NCBI GenBank assembly: GCA_023442485.1
Contig: JAEZZG010000078.1
Location: forward strand, 1-20,134
Direction: 5' to 3'
Source: Actinomycetes bacterium
Lineage (GTDB): Bacteria > Actinomycetota > Actinomycetes > Propionibacteriales > Propionibacteriaceae
DNA length: 20,134 nt
Below the pieces are notes generated by a model that ran no database searches, had not been told where the DNA came from, and saw only the letters and a list, made by a program, of their open reading frames with translations. Both the position numbers and the translations under genes were made by a program. Shown here piece after piece: positions 1-6,613 of the stretch (positions are counted from its first letter, which is position 1; each line of letters opens with the position of its first letter).

Positions 1-59
1 CCTTGATCGTCGCTGGCCAAGACGACATTGTTATTGAAGACTCGGAGGATTCTCATCAT
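1..59 (-). CDS. BglG/LicT-family transcription antiterminator, N-terminal fragment (cut by window edge)
   Basis: Only the first 19-20 codons are visible, reading MMRILRVFNNNVVLASDDQG. This matches the start of the CAT RNA-binding domain of BglG/SacY/LicT proteins, whose hallmark is an N-terminal basic strand followed by NNNV. Such proteins bind a RAT hairpin in nascent mRNA and stop a terminator from forming; the PTS phosphorylates their PRD domains. Two in-frame ATGs (59-57 and 56-54) are possible; an AGG about 6 nt before the second favours that one. The gene lies 32 bp downstream of the PTS gene on the same strand. It therefore probably regulates that operon through the RAT found upstream of it. 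The family call rests on a short match plus the RAT and PTS context; the PRD domains lie outside the window. Confidence 0.8.
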   Translation of the reverse strand, partial: MMRILRVFNNNVVLASDDQ

Positions 60-91
60 CTACCTGTTTGAGTCCTGTTCTCAAGAGGGTT

Positions 92-2107
92 TTATTTGGA
101 AATATTGATGACCGGAGCACCGGCAGCAACATTGGAACCAGGCAACGGAGTCACTTCAGGCAAGGTAGCCGTATTCGTGACAGTGACGATCGTCGTCGGG
201 TCAAAACCTTCGGAGGTGATGAGGCCGAAATCGACCGTTGCCATCGGGTCTCCGACCTTGACCTGATCTCCCTGATTCACTAGGACGTCAAAGCCCTTGC
301 CGTTCAGCTTCACTGTATCAATACCGACGTGGACCAGGACCTCAATGCCGTCATTTGATTTGATCCCGAAGGCATGGCCCGTCTTGGCTACAGAGATCAG
401 GGTTCCTGAGATCGGAGCGACCACCTGCTTGCCCTGGGGGCGAATCCCGACGCCGTCACCAAGAACCTTGGTGGAAAACACCGGGTCCTTGACTTCCGCT
501 ACCGGAACCACATCTCCAGCAACGGGAGCCATCACGGACGAGGTGGTGGTGACTGTGGTCGTTGCCGCAGGAGCAGTAGCGGTGGTAGCTGCAGCATTGG
601 TGTTGGAGTCGTCACTACCGTCGGCGACCGCAGCGGTGGTGTCCGTCTTGTCCTTGTAGCCGGTGAAGATGATCAGCAGCATGGCGGTGAAGAAGGCAAC
701 CGCAATCGCGATGCCGTAGACCCACATCGGTTTGAACACCGGGATCGTCAACAGCGAGGTGAATACGAAGGCTGAGGTCTGGACACCGTGGTAAGGCAGG
801 CTGAGTAGAGCGATGGTCAGACCACCGGCGAAACAACCGACCAGCATACGCGGGTAGATCCGCTTGAACCGGAGGTGAATACCGTAGAGAGACGGTTCTG
901 AAATACCACCGAAGAGACCGGCGGCAAGAGCGCCGAGTGCGGTCTGACGCATGGTGTCATCCTTGTCGCGCATGGACAGGAAGAGCACACCGGCGGTGGC
1001 GCCGAAGCAGGCGAAGTTCCATGCACCCATCGGGCCCTGGATGAAGTCGTAGCCGAGGGTGTCGATGTTGATCAACATCAAGGCGTTGAGTGGCCAGTGC
1101 AGACCGAGCGGAACCAGGAAGGGGTAGAGCATCGGAATGAGGATGGCGAAGATGAAGGGGGCATGGGTGTTCATCCAAGCCAGGCCAGCGCCGAGACCGT
1201 TACCGAGCCAGATGCCGATGGGGCCAATCAGGAAAGCAGTCAGCGGAATGATGACCAGCAGTGAGAAGAAGGGGACGAAGACCATCTGGACGTTGGAGGG
1301 GAAGATCTTCTTGAGGCCCTTGTAGATCAGCGCCAGAATAGCCGCCATCATCAACGGAACGAAGACGTTGCCGCCGTAGTTGTTGAGCTGCATCGGGAGC
1401 CCGAAGATGGTGGCGGTGCAGCTCTCAGTGCCCAGGGTTGCGTTGGTGGTGCAGACCAGGTCGGTGAAGCGGGTCTTGTCCGACAGACTCATGAATTCTG
1501 GGGTCAGGAGCGCAGCCATGGCGGCGCCGCCAACCCACGGGTCAACGTTGAGTTTCTTCGAGGCGTTGTAGGCCACCATCACTGGCAGGAAGTAGAACAC
1601 CGAACGCCACATCGAGTCGACGAAGATCCAGGAGGCGGACTTGTCCGCGGCGCGGAAATCAACCACGCCGAGGGCATCCATCACGGCTGCGATAGCGATG
1701 ATCAAGGACGCGCCCAGGAGCACACCGAGGATCGGGCGGAAGGAGTCAGAGAGGTATTCAAAGAAGGCGTCGAGGCCTTGGAACTTACCCTTAGCCTTGG
1801 AGCGTGCCTGAGCCTTGACTTCGGCGTCAGTGAGGACAGCGCCACCTGGCTTGTAGTCCGGGTGAGAGGTGATCTGGTTGAAGACGGTCTGAACTGCGCC
1901 GCCGATGATTACCTGGTAGCGGTCACCGCTCTGCGGGACGGCACCGAGGACCTCGGGGATAGCTTCCAGCTCGTCTTTGTTGACCTTGGCGGCGTCCACG
2001 AGTTCAAAGCGAAGCCTCGTGGCGCAGTGGGTCAGCGATTTGATGTTTGACGCTGATCCGACAGCGCGGATGATTGCACCGGCGGAGTCGGTAGAGGTGG
2101 TGGACAT
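92..2107 (-). CDS. PTS beta-glucoside-type permease, EIIBCA fusion
   Basis: A 671-residue sugar-phosphotransferase permease that imports and phosphorylates a sugar, probably a beta-glucoside. Domain order is EIIB, EIIC, EIIA. EIIB (about 1-85) has the phospho-cysteine in HCATRLRF (Cys28). EIIC (about 110-485) is a polytopic membrane domain containing GGISEPSLYGI, the glucoside-family motif. A Thr/Ala-rich linker (about 490-535) precedes EIIA (about 540-671). In EIIA, His578 (GHAFGIKS) and His593 (LVHVGIDTVKLNGKGF) have the same 15-residue spacing as the paired histidines of IIAGlc; His593 should be the phosphorylated residue. The ATG follows GGGAG. The leader carries a RAT-terminator switch and the next gene is a BglG-type antiterminator, both typical of aryl-beta-glucoside operons. 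Exact substrate is not readable; sucrose or trehalose permeases share the architecture. No 6-phospho-beta-glucosidase is visible in the window. Confidence 0.93.
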   Translation of the reverse strand: MSTTSTDSAGAIIRAVGSASNIKSLTHCATRLRFELVDAAKVNKDELEAIPEVLGAVPQSGDRYQVIIGGAVQTVFNQITSHPDYKPGGAVLTDAEVKAQARSKAKGKFQGLDAFFEYLSDSFRPILGVLLGASLIIAIAAVMDALGVVDFRAADKSASWIFVDSMWRSVFYFLPVMVAYNASKKLNVDPWVGGAAMAALLTPEFMSLSDKTRFTDLVCTTNATLGTESCTATIFGLPMQLNNYGGNVFVPLMMAAILALIYKGLKKIFPSNVQMVFVPFFSLLVIIPLTAFLIGPIGIWLGNGLGAGLAWMNTHAPFIFAILIPMLYPFLVPLGLHWPLNALMLINIDTLGYDFIQGPMGAWNFACFGATAGVLFLSMRDKDDTMRQTALGALAAGLFGGISEPSLYGIHLRFKRIYPRMLVGCFAGGLTIALLSLPYHGVQTSAFVFTSLLTIPVFKPMWVYGIAIAVAFFTAMLLIIFTGYKDKTDTTAAVADGSDDSNTNAAATTATAPAATTTVTTTSSVMAPVAGDVVPVAEVKDPVFSTKVLGDGVGIRPQGKQVVAPISGTLISVAKTGHAFGIKSNDGIEVLVHVGIDTVKLNGKGFDVLVNQGDQVKVGDPMATVDFGLITSEGFDPTTIVTVTNTATLPEVTPLPGSNVAAGAPVINISK

Positions 2108-2197
2108 GGAAAAACTCCCTCATTCTTTTGTGTGAACAACAATTTTGGGATTTAGCTGTGGGTGGTGTTGCGGAAGTTGTGCTTGGTTTTTAGGCAC

Positions 2198-2237
2198 AAA
2201 AAAAGACCCGAGACGCGCAGTAAACGCTCTCAGGTCT
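2198..2237 (-). terminator. Leader intrinsic terminator of the PTS operon (conditional)
   Basis: On the minus strand the RNA contains AGACCTGAGAGCG, loop TTTACTG, then CGCGTCTCGGGTCT running into seven Ts. The stem is complementary apart from a G-T pair and a shifted base. Its 5' arm shares the GACC bases with the end of the RAT, so RAT folding and terminator folding exclude each other. It lies about 90 nt before the PTS start codon, as expected for an attenuator in the leader. Confidence 0.85.
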
Positions 2238-2262
2238 TGCCTCTGTCATAGAGTAACAATCC
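2233..2262 (-). promoter_or_regulatory. Ribonucleic antiterminator (RAT) for a BglG/LicT-type protein
   Basis: The minus-strand sequence begins GGATTGTTACTC, continues TATGACA and ends GAGGCAAGACC. It matches the known RAT pattern GGATTGTTACT...GGCAAAACC, with the characteristic asymmetric internal loops. RATs are bound as hairpins by the dimeric CAT domain of antiterminators when sugar is present. Here it overlaps the 5' arm of the terminator at 2198-2237. The cognate protein is most likely the antiterminator whose gene begins at position 59 on the same strand. Confidence 0.9.
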
Positions 2263-2275
2263 GTACCTGGTGATG

Positions 2276-2305
2276 AACCTAACACCTTCGCTGCGTCAAC
2301 GTCAA
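2276..2305 (-). promoter_or_regulatory. Candidate promoter of the PTS operon
   Basis: On the minus strand, TTGACG (2305-2300) is followed after 18 nt by TAGGTT (2281-2276), a plausible -35/-10 pair for an actinobacterial housekeeping sigma factor (TAnnnT). Transcription would start near 2269, just before the RAT. A second overlapping TTGACG is badly spaced. This is a pattern match only; the -10 is weak. Confidence 0.45.
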
Positions 2306-2407
2306 CACTCAATCTTGTCGTGAACAGAAATCACTCAGTCCTGGCTAAGGGAAACACCGGACAGGGGTCCGCGTCCGGGGCCTTATTTGTGTCCTTTATA
2401 GCCGGTG

Positions 2408-2440
2408 TCGGTAGCTGTGAGTCGAGACTCGATCTACCGA
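2408..2440. repeat. Nested inverted repeat (hairpin or operator-like)
   Basis: TCGGTAG (2408-2414) pairs perfectly with CTACCGA (2434-2440). Inside it lies GAGT-CGAG-ACTC, itself part of the palindrome TCGAGACTCGA. No T-tract follows on either strand, so it is not a standard intrinsic terminator. It could be an operator, an RNA hairpin or a decayed repeat element. Confidence 0.5.
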
Positions 2441-2467
2441 AAGTCGCCCCCGCGAAGTCGGAATCAG

Positions 2468-2584
2468 CTAAAGCTCGGCGGTAATCAGGCCGTCCACCAG
2501 CGCGGCTATGCGGTCAGCCATTTCGTCGCGATCCCTGCCTGACAGCGGGCTTAGCTCAATGCCTTGTGACGCGACGTGAGACAC
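2468..2584 (-). CDS. Possible 38-codon small ORF or gene remnant
   Basis: Starting at a GTG (2584-2582) the frame stays open for 38 codons to TAG and ends with GRDRDEMADRIAALVDG followed by LITAEL. That part looks like an amphipathic helix at the end of a real actinobacterial protein. The only Shine-Dalgarno-like sequence is a weak GAAAG about 8 nt upstream, and a TAG closes the frame further upstream. It might be a small protein or the tail of a decayed gene. I do not recognise a family. Confidence 0.22.
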   Translation of the reverse strand: MSHVASQGIELSPLSGRDRDEMADRIAALVDGLITAEL

Positions 2585-2651
2585 GGTGTCGCTTTCATAA
2601 CAACTGGGCTACAAAACCGAATCCGAGGGGCATCTGAATCGGTCTTTTCGA

Positions 2652-2657
2652 TACAAT
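2652..2657 (+). promoter_or_regulatory. Candidate -10 element for the nrf operon
   Basis: TACAAT matches the TATAAT consensus in five of six bases and sits about 97 bp before nrfH in an AT-rich pocket. No good -35 lies 16-18 bp upstream, which would fit an activator-dependent promoter, but no activator site was recognised. Confidence 0.35.
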
Positions 2658-2667
2658 AAGATAACCA

Positions 2668-2689
2668 CAGGGGCAGGTTGTGCCCCCTG
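2668..2689 (+). repeat. GC-rich hairpin in the probable nrfH 5' leader
   Basis: CAGGGGCA pairs with TGCCCCCTG (one bulged C) around a GGTTG loop. It would lie at the very start of the transcript if the TACAAT at 2652 is the -10. No T-tract follows. Its role is unknown; it may stabilise the mRNA end. Confidence 0.4.
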
Positions 2690-2740
2690 GAGTTGACGTA
2701 GCTGGGTTGAGCGTTGTCGGTTCGTTCCTACATAACCCAC

Positions 2741-2750
2741 GAGGAGGTGG
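2741..2750 (+). promoter_or_regulatory. Strong ribosome binding site of nrfH
   Basis: GAGGAGGTGG ends 3 nt before the ATG at 2754 and is nearly a full anti-Shine-Dalgarno complement. It fixes the nrfH start and suggests high translation. Confidence 0.8.
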
Positions 2751-2753
2751 ACT

Positions 2754-3248
2754 ATGCGGACGATTCGTCGGATGTGGAATGCTTTCACCGCCGCTTTCAC
2801 CGGATGGACCGGAATTGCGCTGGCTGCCCTGATTGGCGCCATTCTCGGCGTCGGGATTTACACATTCTCCGCTGCCGGCATCGCCAATTACTTCGGGAAT
2901 GATCCCCGCACTTGTGCAGCCTGCCATGCGATGACGGAGCAGTACGAAGGGTGGGTACGCGGAAGCCACCACAATGTCGCGACCTGTAACGACTGCCACG
3001 CCCCGCACAACAATCTGGTGAGCAAATACCTGAACAAGGGTGAAAACGGTTTCATGCACTCGCTGAAATTCACCCTCGGTAACTATCCAGAAAACATCCA
3101 GATTCGCGAACATAACAAGGCCGTCACGGAGGCCGCCTGCATCTACTGTCACGGCGATTTCGTCGAACAAGTGACGCACGGGGCATCCGTCAACAACGAA
3201 ACCGTGTCGTGTATCCGTTGCCACGATGGAGTAGGACATCAGAGGTGA
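2754..3248 (+). CDS. nrfH: NrfH, tetraheme membrane quinol dehydrogenase of nitrite reductase
   Basis: A 164-residue NapC/NirT-family cytochrome that oxidises menaquinol and passes electrons to NrfA. A single N-terminal membrane helix (about 18-40) is followed by four heme-binding CXXCH motifs at 54-58, 78-82, 129-133 and 153-157. The first reads CAACHAM; in NrfH the Met two residues after the His (Met60 here) is the known axial ligand of heme 1. Length is normal for the family. The start is set by a very strong RBS. nrfA follows after 4 bp with its own GAGGTGA inside the end of nrfH, so the two are translationally linked, as is usual for the NrfHA complex. It acts on the outer face of the cytoplasmic membrane. 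Confidence 0.96.
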   Translation: MRTIRRMWNAFTAAFTGWTGIALAALIGAILGVGIYTFSAAGIANYFGNDPRTCAACHAMTEQYEGWVRGSHHNVATCNDCHAPHNNLVSKYLNKGENGFMHSLKFTLGNYPENIQIREHNKAVTEAACIYCHGDFVEQVTHGASVNNETVSCIRCHDGVGHQR

Positions 3249-3252
3249 TGAA

Positions 3253-4692
3253 ATGACTGACGAATCCAAAGAAGTTGTCGATAACAAGAGGTGGACGGGT
3301 CCACGCAAGCGGTGGGTACCAATCGTTGTTCTTCTGGTGTGCATGGTCGCCACGGCATTGTTGACCTGGCTCTTAGCGACCATCCTGATGCACAAACAAG
3401 AGGCCAAGAACCCATTCACCGAGGTTGTCCACATTGACGACAAGACCTATGACTCGGCGGTGTGGGGCCGGAATTTCCCGATTCAGTTCGCCAGTCATGT
3501 GGCCACCAAGGAGCAGGCTGAAGAAGACCGCGTCTACCAGCAGCCCACGGCTGAGGACCCGCGTGAATACGTCGCCCCTTCCAAGATCGAAGCTGATCCG
3601 CGTCTAGTGACGATGTGGCAGGGTTACGCCTTCTCGCAGGACTACCGGCAGCCGCGCGGCCATGAGTGGATGCTGATTGACCAGCGCTACACCGATCGCG
3701 TCTTGAACTTCGAGCAGCCCGGCACCTGTCTGAACTGCCACGCCTCGATGCCTGAGGTCTATGACAAACTCGGCAACGGCGACCGTGAAGCGGGCTTCCA
3801 CGCCGTGAATAAGCTCACCTACGCCGAAGCGACCGAACATGCCTCGGGGCCGATCGCCTGTATCGACTGTCACGAACCCACCACGATGAAGTTGCGGATC
3901 ACCCGGCCCGCATTCATCGAAGGGATCAAGAACTACAAGGCCAGCCAAGGTATCAAGGACTATGACGTCAACCGTGACGCCTCCACCTTAGAGATGCGCT
4001 CCTTCGTCTGTGCACAGTGCCACGTCGAGTACTACTTCAAGGGGGAAGAAAAGACCTTGACCTTCCCGTGGCACAACGGGTTGAGCGTCTATGACGCGAT
4101 GAAGTACTACGACGAAGTCGGGTGGACCGACTTCACCCACAAGGACACGGGTGCCCCGATCCTCAAGGCCCAGCACCCTGACTTTGAGACCTGGTCAAAC
4201 GGTATTCATGCTGATAATGGTGTCTCCTGCGCTGACTGCCACATGGGATATAAGCGCAACGGTGCCCAGAAGACCTCCGACCATCAGATCGCAAGCCCGG
4301 TGCGTGACGAAGCCACGATCAACTCCACCTGCCTGACCTGCCACCATTCATCGGCGCAGCAGATGAAGAAGCGGGTCGATGTCATTCAGTCGAGGTGGAC
4401 GGACACGAAGAATGTCACCTTCCAGGCCCTGGATGACTTGATTGCCGACCTGACTGCAGCGGTCAAGGCTGGCAATGTGCCAGAGGATCAGCTCAACAAG
4501 GCGCGTGACTTCCAGCGCAAGGCCCAGTTCATCGTGGATTACTCGGTGTCGGAGAACTCGCACGGCTTCCACGCACCTGCCTATTCCATCTCGATCCTCA
4601 ACCAGGCAACCGACTGGGCCCAGAAGGGACGCTTGGTGCTGCAGGGGATTGACGTCGACTCCTACCCCGGGCCCCAACCCAAGTCCCGATAG
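3253..4692 (+). CDS. nrfA: NrfA, pentaheme cytochrome c nitrite reductase with a CXXCH catalytic heme site
   Basis: A 479-residue ammonia-forming nitrite reductase (six-electron reduction of nitrite to ammonium). An uncleaved-looking N-terminal anchor (about 21-46) precedes five heme motifs: CLNCH (159-163), CIDCH (203-207), CAQCH (253-257), CADCH (326-330) and CLTCH (360-364). Catalytic residues known from E. coli NrfA can be placed: Arg135 (PRGHEW), Tyr260 (CAQCHVEYYF) and His308 (KAQHPDFETW). The calcium-site residues Glu259, Lys305 and Gln307 are also present. The first, active-site heme normally uses CXXCK with lysine as proximal ligand; here the codon at 3739-3741 is CAC (His163). This rarer CXXCH form would not need the NrfEFG lysine-heme lyase, and a System II maturation set lies downstream. 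The anchor contains a cysteine (Cys30) but no valid lipobox. Confidence 0.97.
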   Translation: MTDESKEVVDNKRWTGPRKRWVPIVVLLVCMVATALLTWLLATILMHKQEAKNPFTEVVHIDDKTYDSAVWGRNFPIQFASHVATKEQAEEDRVYQQPTAEDPREYVAPSKIEADPRLVTMWQGYAFSQDYRQPRGHEWMLIDQRYTDRVLNFEQPGTCLNCHASMPEVYDKLGNGDREAGFHAVNKLTYAEATEHASGPIACIDCHEPTTMKLRITRPAFIEGIKNYKASQGIKDYDVNRDASTLEMRSFVCAQCHVEYYFKGEEKTLTFPWHNGLSVYDAMKYYDEVGWTDFTHKDTGAPILKAQHPDFETWSNGIHADNGVSCADCHMGYKRNGAQKTSDHQIASPVRDEATINSTCLTCHHSSAQQMKKRVDVIQSRWTDTKNVTFQALDDLIADLTAAVKAGNVPEDQLNKARDFQRKAQFIVDYSVSENSHGFHAPAYSISILNQATDWAQKGRLVLQGIDVDSYPGPQPKSR

Positions 4693-4751
4693 GTGGTGAG
4701 TTCGAGGACGGAAAGAGTAGAGCGCGAAACAGCGGTGGTGCTTGATCGCGC

Positions 4752-4844
4752 ATGATCAAATCATCTAGACGCGATGTGGTGGGTCTGTTACGAGCAGCAC
4801 CGCCACATCGCGGTCTGTCGGTAGAGATGACCGCGATGGTCGCG
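4752..4844 (+). repeat. Cluster of three hairpins between nrfA and the TPR gene
   Basis: Three inverted repeats occupy the 200-bp gap. ATGAT/ATCAT lies at 4752-4764. A long stem, CGCGATGTGGTGG (4770-4782) with CCGCCACATCGCG (4800-4812), has one G-T pair and a 17-nt loop. CGCGA/TCGCG lies at 4832-4844. None is followed by a T-tract. They could be partial terminators, RNA-processing or mRNA-stabilising elements that lower expression of the maturation genes relative to nrfHA. The rest of the gap holds no gene. Confidence 0.55.
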
Positions 4845-4892
4845 AAGTCAAAGACCGTCGAGGTCTGCTGGCAATAACACAGGAGGAGCCTC

Positions 4893-5879
4893 ATGGCAGG
4901 TGTTACCGATGGCGTCGACCGAAGCCAGCTCAGTCATTTCCTTGACTCGGCGCCACCGGAGCTAGCTGCGTGGGTTGAGGCTCAACGGGCCGAGTTAGGC
5001 TTGGACGCTGACCTCCACGCTGACGAGGTTGACGAGCCGGATGCCGTCGGAATCGAAGTGTTTGAAGACGAAGCGGACGAGTTTGGTGGCGGCTCCGATC
5101 CGGCTTCAGACACCCAACGCGGGAGTGGTGAAGCTAACCCCGCCGCTGCGGTGATGTCTGCAGCCGATGCCCGTCAGGGTGCCTCGGGTGCGGGGTCACC
5201 ACCGTCTGGGAAGACTCGCAACTCAAAGACGGTCACCAAGAATTTGCCTGAGGAATCCTCGCTGACTACTGCCTCTGCGATCGCGTCGAAGATCAACTTG
5301 GTTCTGGTTGTCTTGTTGGTCGCTGCCGTCGTGATCATCGTGAAACAAGCAGGCACTAGCACGAATACCAATACCTCGGTGCAGAATCCGCACGCGAATC
5401 AAACCATGTCGCAGATGTGGAAGGAACCTGATCAGGCACGGGTGGATGAACTGACCGCCAAGGTTGAGCAGAACCCGGACGATATCGAGTCCATGAGCGA
5501 ACTCGGCGCTATCTACTACAAGGCAGCCCTCTACGACGACGCCATCGCCTGGCAGGAGAGGATTCTGGAGAAGGACCCCAACAATATCGACGCGCTGCTC
5601 GCTTTGGGCGTGTCTCAGTTCGACACCAACCAACTAGAGCAGGCCGAGAAGAATTGGATGCGCGTCACTGAGCTGAAGCCGCAGGCGGCAGAACCGTGGT
5701 ACAACCTTGGCTTCTTGTACTTGAACAAGAAGCCTGCCGACTATGACAAGGCCCGTGCAGCCTGGACCAAGGTCATCGAACTCGAACCGGATTCGGAGCT
5801 CGGTCAGGCGGCAAAGAGCCATCTGTCAGCCATGGTGAATCAATCCGCTGATCCGTCGTCTACCCCGTCTGGACGCTGA
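4893..5879 (+). CDS. Membrane-anchored TPR protein, CcmI/NrfG-like chaperone candidate
   Basis: A 328-residue protein with an acidic, probably disordered cytoplasmic region (1-115), one membrane helix (about 134-150) and a C-terminal block of TPR helices (about 183-312; for example MSELGAIYYKAALYDDAIAW and LLALGVSQFDTNQLEQAEKN). Basic residues just before the helix suggest N-in topology, placing the TPRs outside, where cytochromes c mature. TPR proteins such as NrfG and CcmI present apocytochromes to heme lyases in System I; here the setting is System II, which normally lacks such a subunit. A strong AGGAGG precedes the ATG. ccdA starts 1 bp after the stop, so it belongs to the maturation group. 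The function as apocytochrome chaperone is inferred; the acidic N-terminal region matches nothing I know and has no cysteines. Confidence 0.75.
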   Translation: MAGVTDGVDRSQLSHFLDSAPPELAAWVEAQRAELGLDADLHADEVDEPDAVGIEVFEDEADEFGGGSDPASDTQRGSGEANPAAAVMSAADARQGASGAGSPPSGKTRNSKTVTKNLPEESSLTTASAIASKINLVLVVLLVAAVVIIVKQAGTSTNTNTSVQNPHANQTMSQMWKEPDQARVDELTAKVEQNPDDIESMSELGAIYYKAALYDDAIAWQERILEKDPNNIDALLALGVSQFDTNQLEQAEKNWMRVTELKPQAAEPWYNLGFLYLNKKPADYDKARAAWTKVIELEPDSELGQAAKSHLSAMVNQSADPSSTPSGR

Positions 5880-5880
5880 C

Positions 5881-6603
5881 ATGGAGGTGACGATCGGTGT
5901 GGCACTCATGGCGGGACTAGTCTCCTTCGTCTCGCCGTGTTTCTTGCCGATTGTGCCCATTTTCCTGGCACAAATGGTCGGGACGACGGGGGTCGCCGTA
6001 TCGAACGGTCTCCCCATCCGTGACTATCGACGCACCGCCGTCCTACACAGCCTGTGCTTCGTGGGCGGATTCTCCGTGGTCTTTATCCTCGCCTTCGCCT
6101 CAGTCGGATTCCTCGGCCAAGTTTTTGCCCAATACTCGACAGCCCTGCGCATCATCGGCGGGACAATCCTGGTCATCATGGGGCTCAACCTTGCCGGAGT
6201 GGTTCAGCTTGACGTCATCGCCGACGCGTTGCGCCCCTCTCGCCTCCACGCCGTCAAGGACCGGGCGACTCCGCTCGGATCATTGCTACTCGGGGTGAGT
6301 TTCGCACTGGGCTGGACCCCGTGTATCGGGCCAATCCTCGGGGCCATCATCGCTATGGCCACCCAGGCCGGGACCTTCGGCCAAGGGCTGATGTTGATGA
6401 TCGTCTACTCGATTGGGATGGGCGCCCCGATAGTCTTCCTCGCTTTCGGCGCGGAATGGGTGACGACTCGCAGTCGCGCACTCGTCAAATACCACCGCAT
6501 CTTCGCCGTTGTCGGCGGCACATTGCTCGTCATCGTCGGCGTCTTGATCATGACCGATTTGTATTCACACCTGAGTTCGTGGATCACAGAAATAGGACGA
6601 TAG
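5881..6603 (+). CDS. ccdA: CcdA, thiol-reducing membrane electron conduit for cytochrome c biogenesis
   Basis: A 240-residue, six-helix DsbD-beta-type protein that carries reducing equivalents from cytoplasmic thioredoxin to an outer thioredoxin-like protein, which keeps CXXCH cysteines reduced. The two redox motifs are present: SFVSPCFLPIVP (Cys20) and GWTPCIGPILG (Cys148), in helices 1 and 4. Length is typical. The ATG lies 1 bp after the TPR stop with little of a separate RBS, suggesting translational coupling. resB follows after 10 bp. The probable partner is the ResA-like protein encoded at 9054. Confidence 0.95.
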   Translation: MEVTIGVALMAGLVSFVSPCFLPIVPIFLAQMVGTTGVAVSNGLPIRDYRRTAVLHSLCFVGGFSVVFILAFASVGFLGQVFAQYSTALRIIGGTILVIMGLNLAGVVQLDVIADALRPSRLHAVKDRATPLGSLLLGVSFALGWTPCIGPILGAIIAMATQAGTFGQGLMLMIVYSIGMGAPIVFLAFGAEWVTTRSRALVKYHRIFAVVGGTLLVIVGVLIMTDLYSHLSSWITEIGR

Positions 6604-6613
6604 GAGTTGACCG

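Larger units (their letters stand above)
2306..2753. other. Intergenic gap between the divergent PTS and nrf operons
   Basis: No convincing gene is present. The stretch holds a hairpin at 2408-2440, a possible 38-codon ORF at 2468-2584 (minus), a TACAAT -10 candidate at 2652-2657 (plus), a GC-rich hairpin at 2668-2689 and the nrfH ribosome binding site. The rest shows no recognisable element. The gap separates divergent transcription units, so it should contain promoter-proximal control sites for nrf; no clear FNR, Rex or NarL-like palindrome was recognised. Confidence 0.6.

Noticed and set aside
2693..2698. TTGACG just upstream of nrfH as a -35 box
   Set aside because: No usable -10 occurs 16-19 bp downstream, and the start would fall too close to the gene's RBS.
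3340..3345. Cys30 of NrfA as a lipoprotein cysteine
   Set aside because: The residue before it is Val in a run of large hydrophobics, which does not fit a lipobox; the segment is better read as a membrane anchor.
2595..3443. 282-codon open frame on the minus strand opposite nrfH
   Set aside because: It is antisense to nrfH and the start of nrfA, whose heme motifs are unmistakable; its product shows no domain and no good start.
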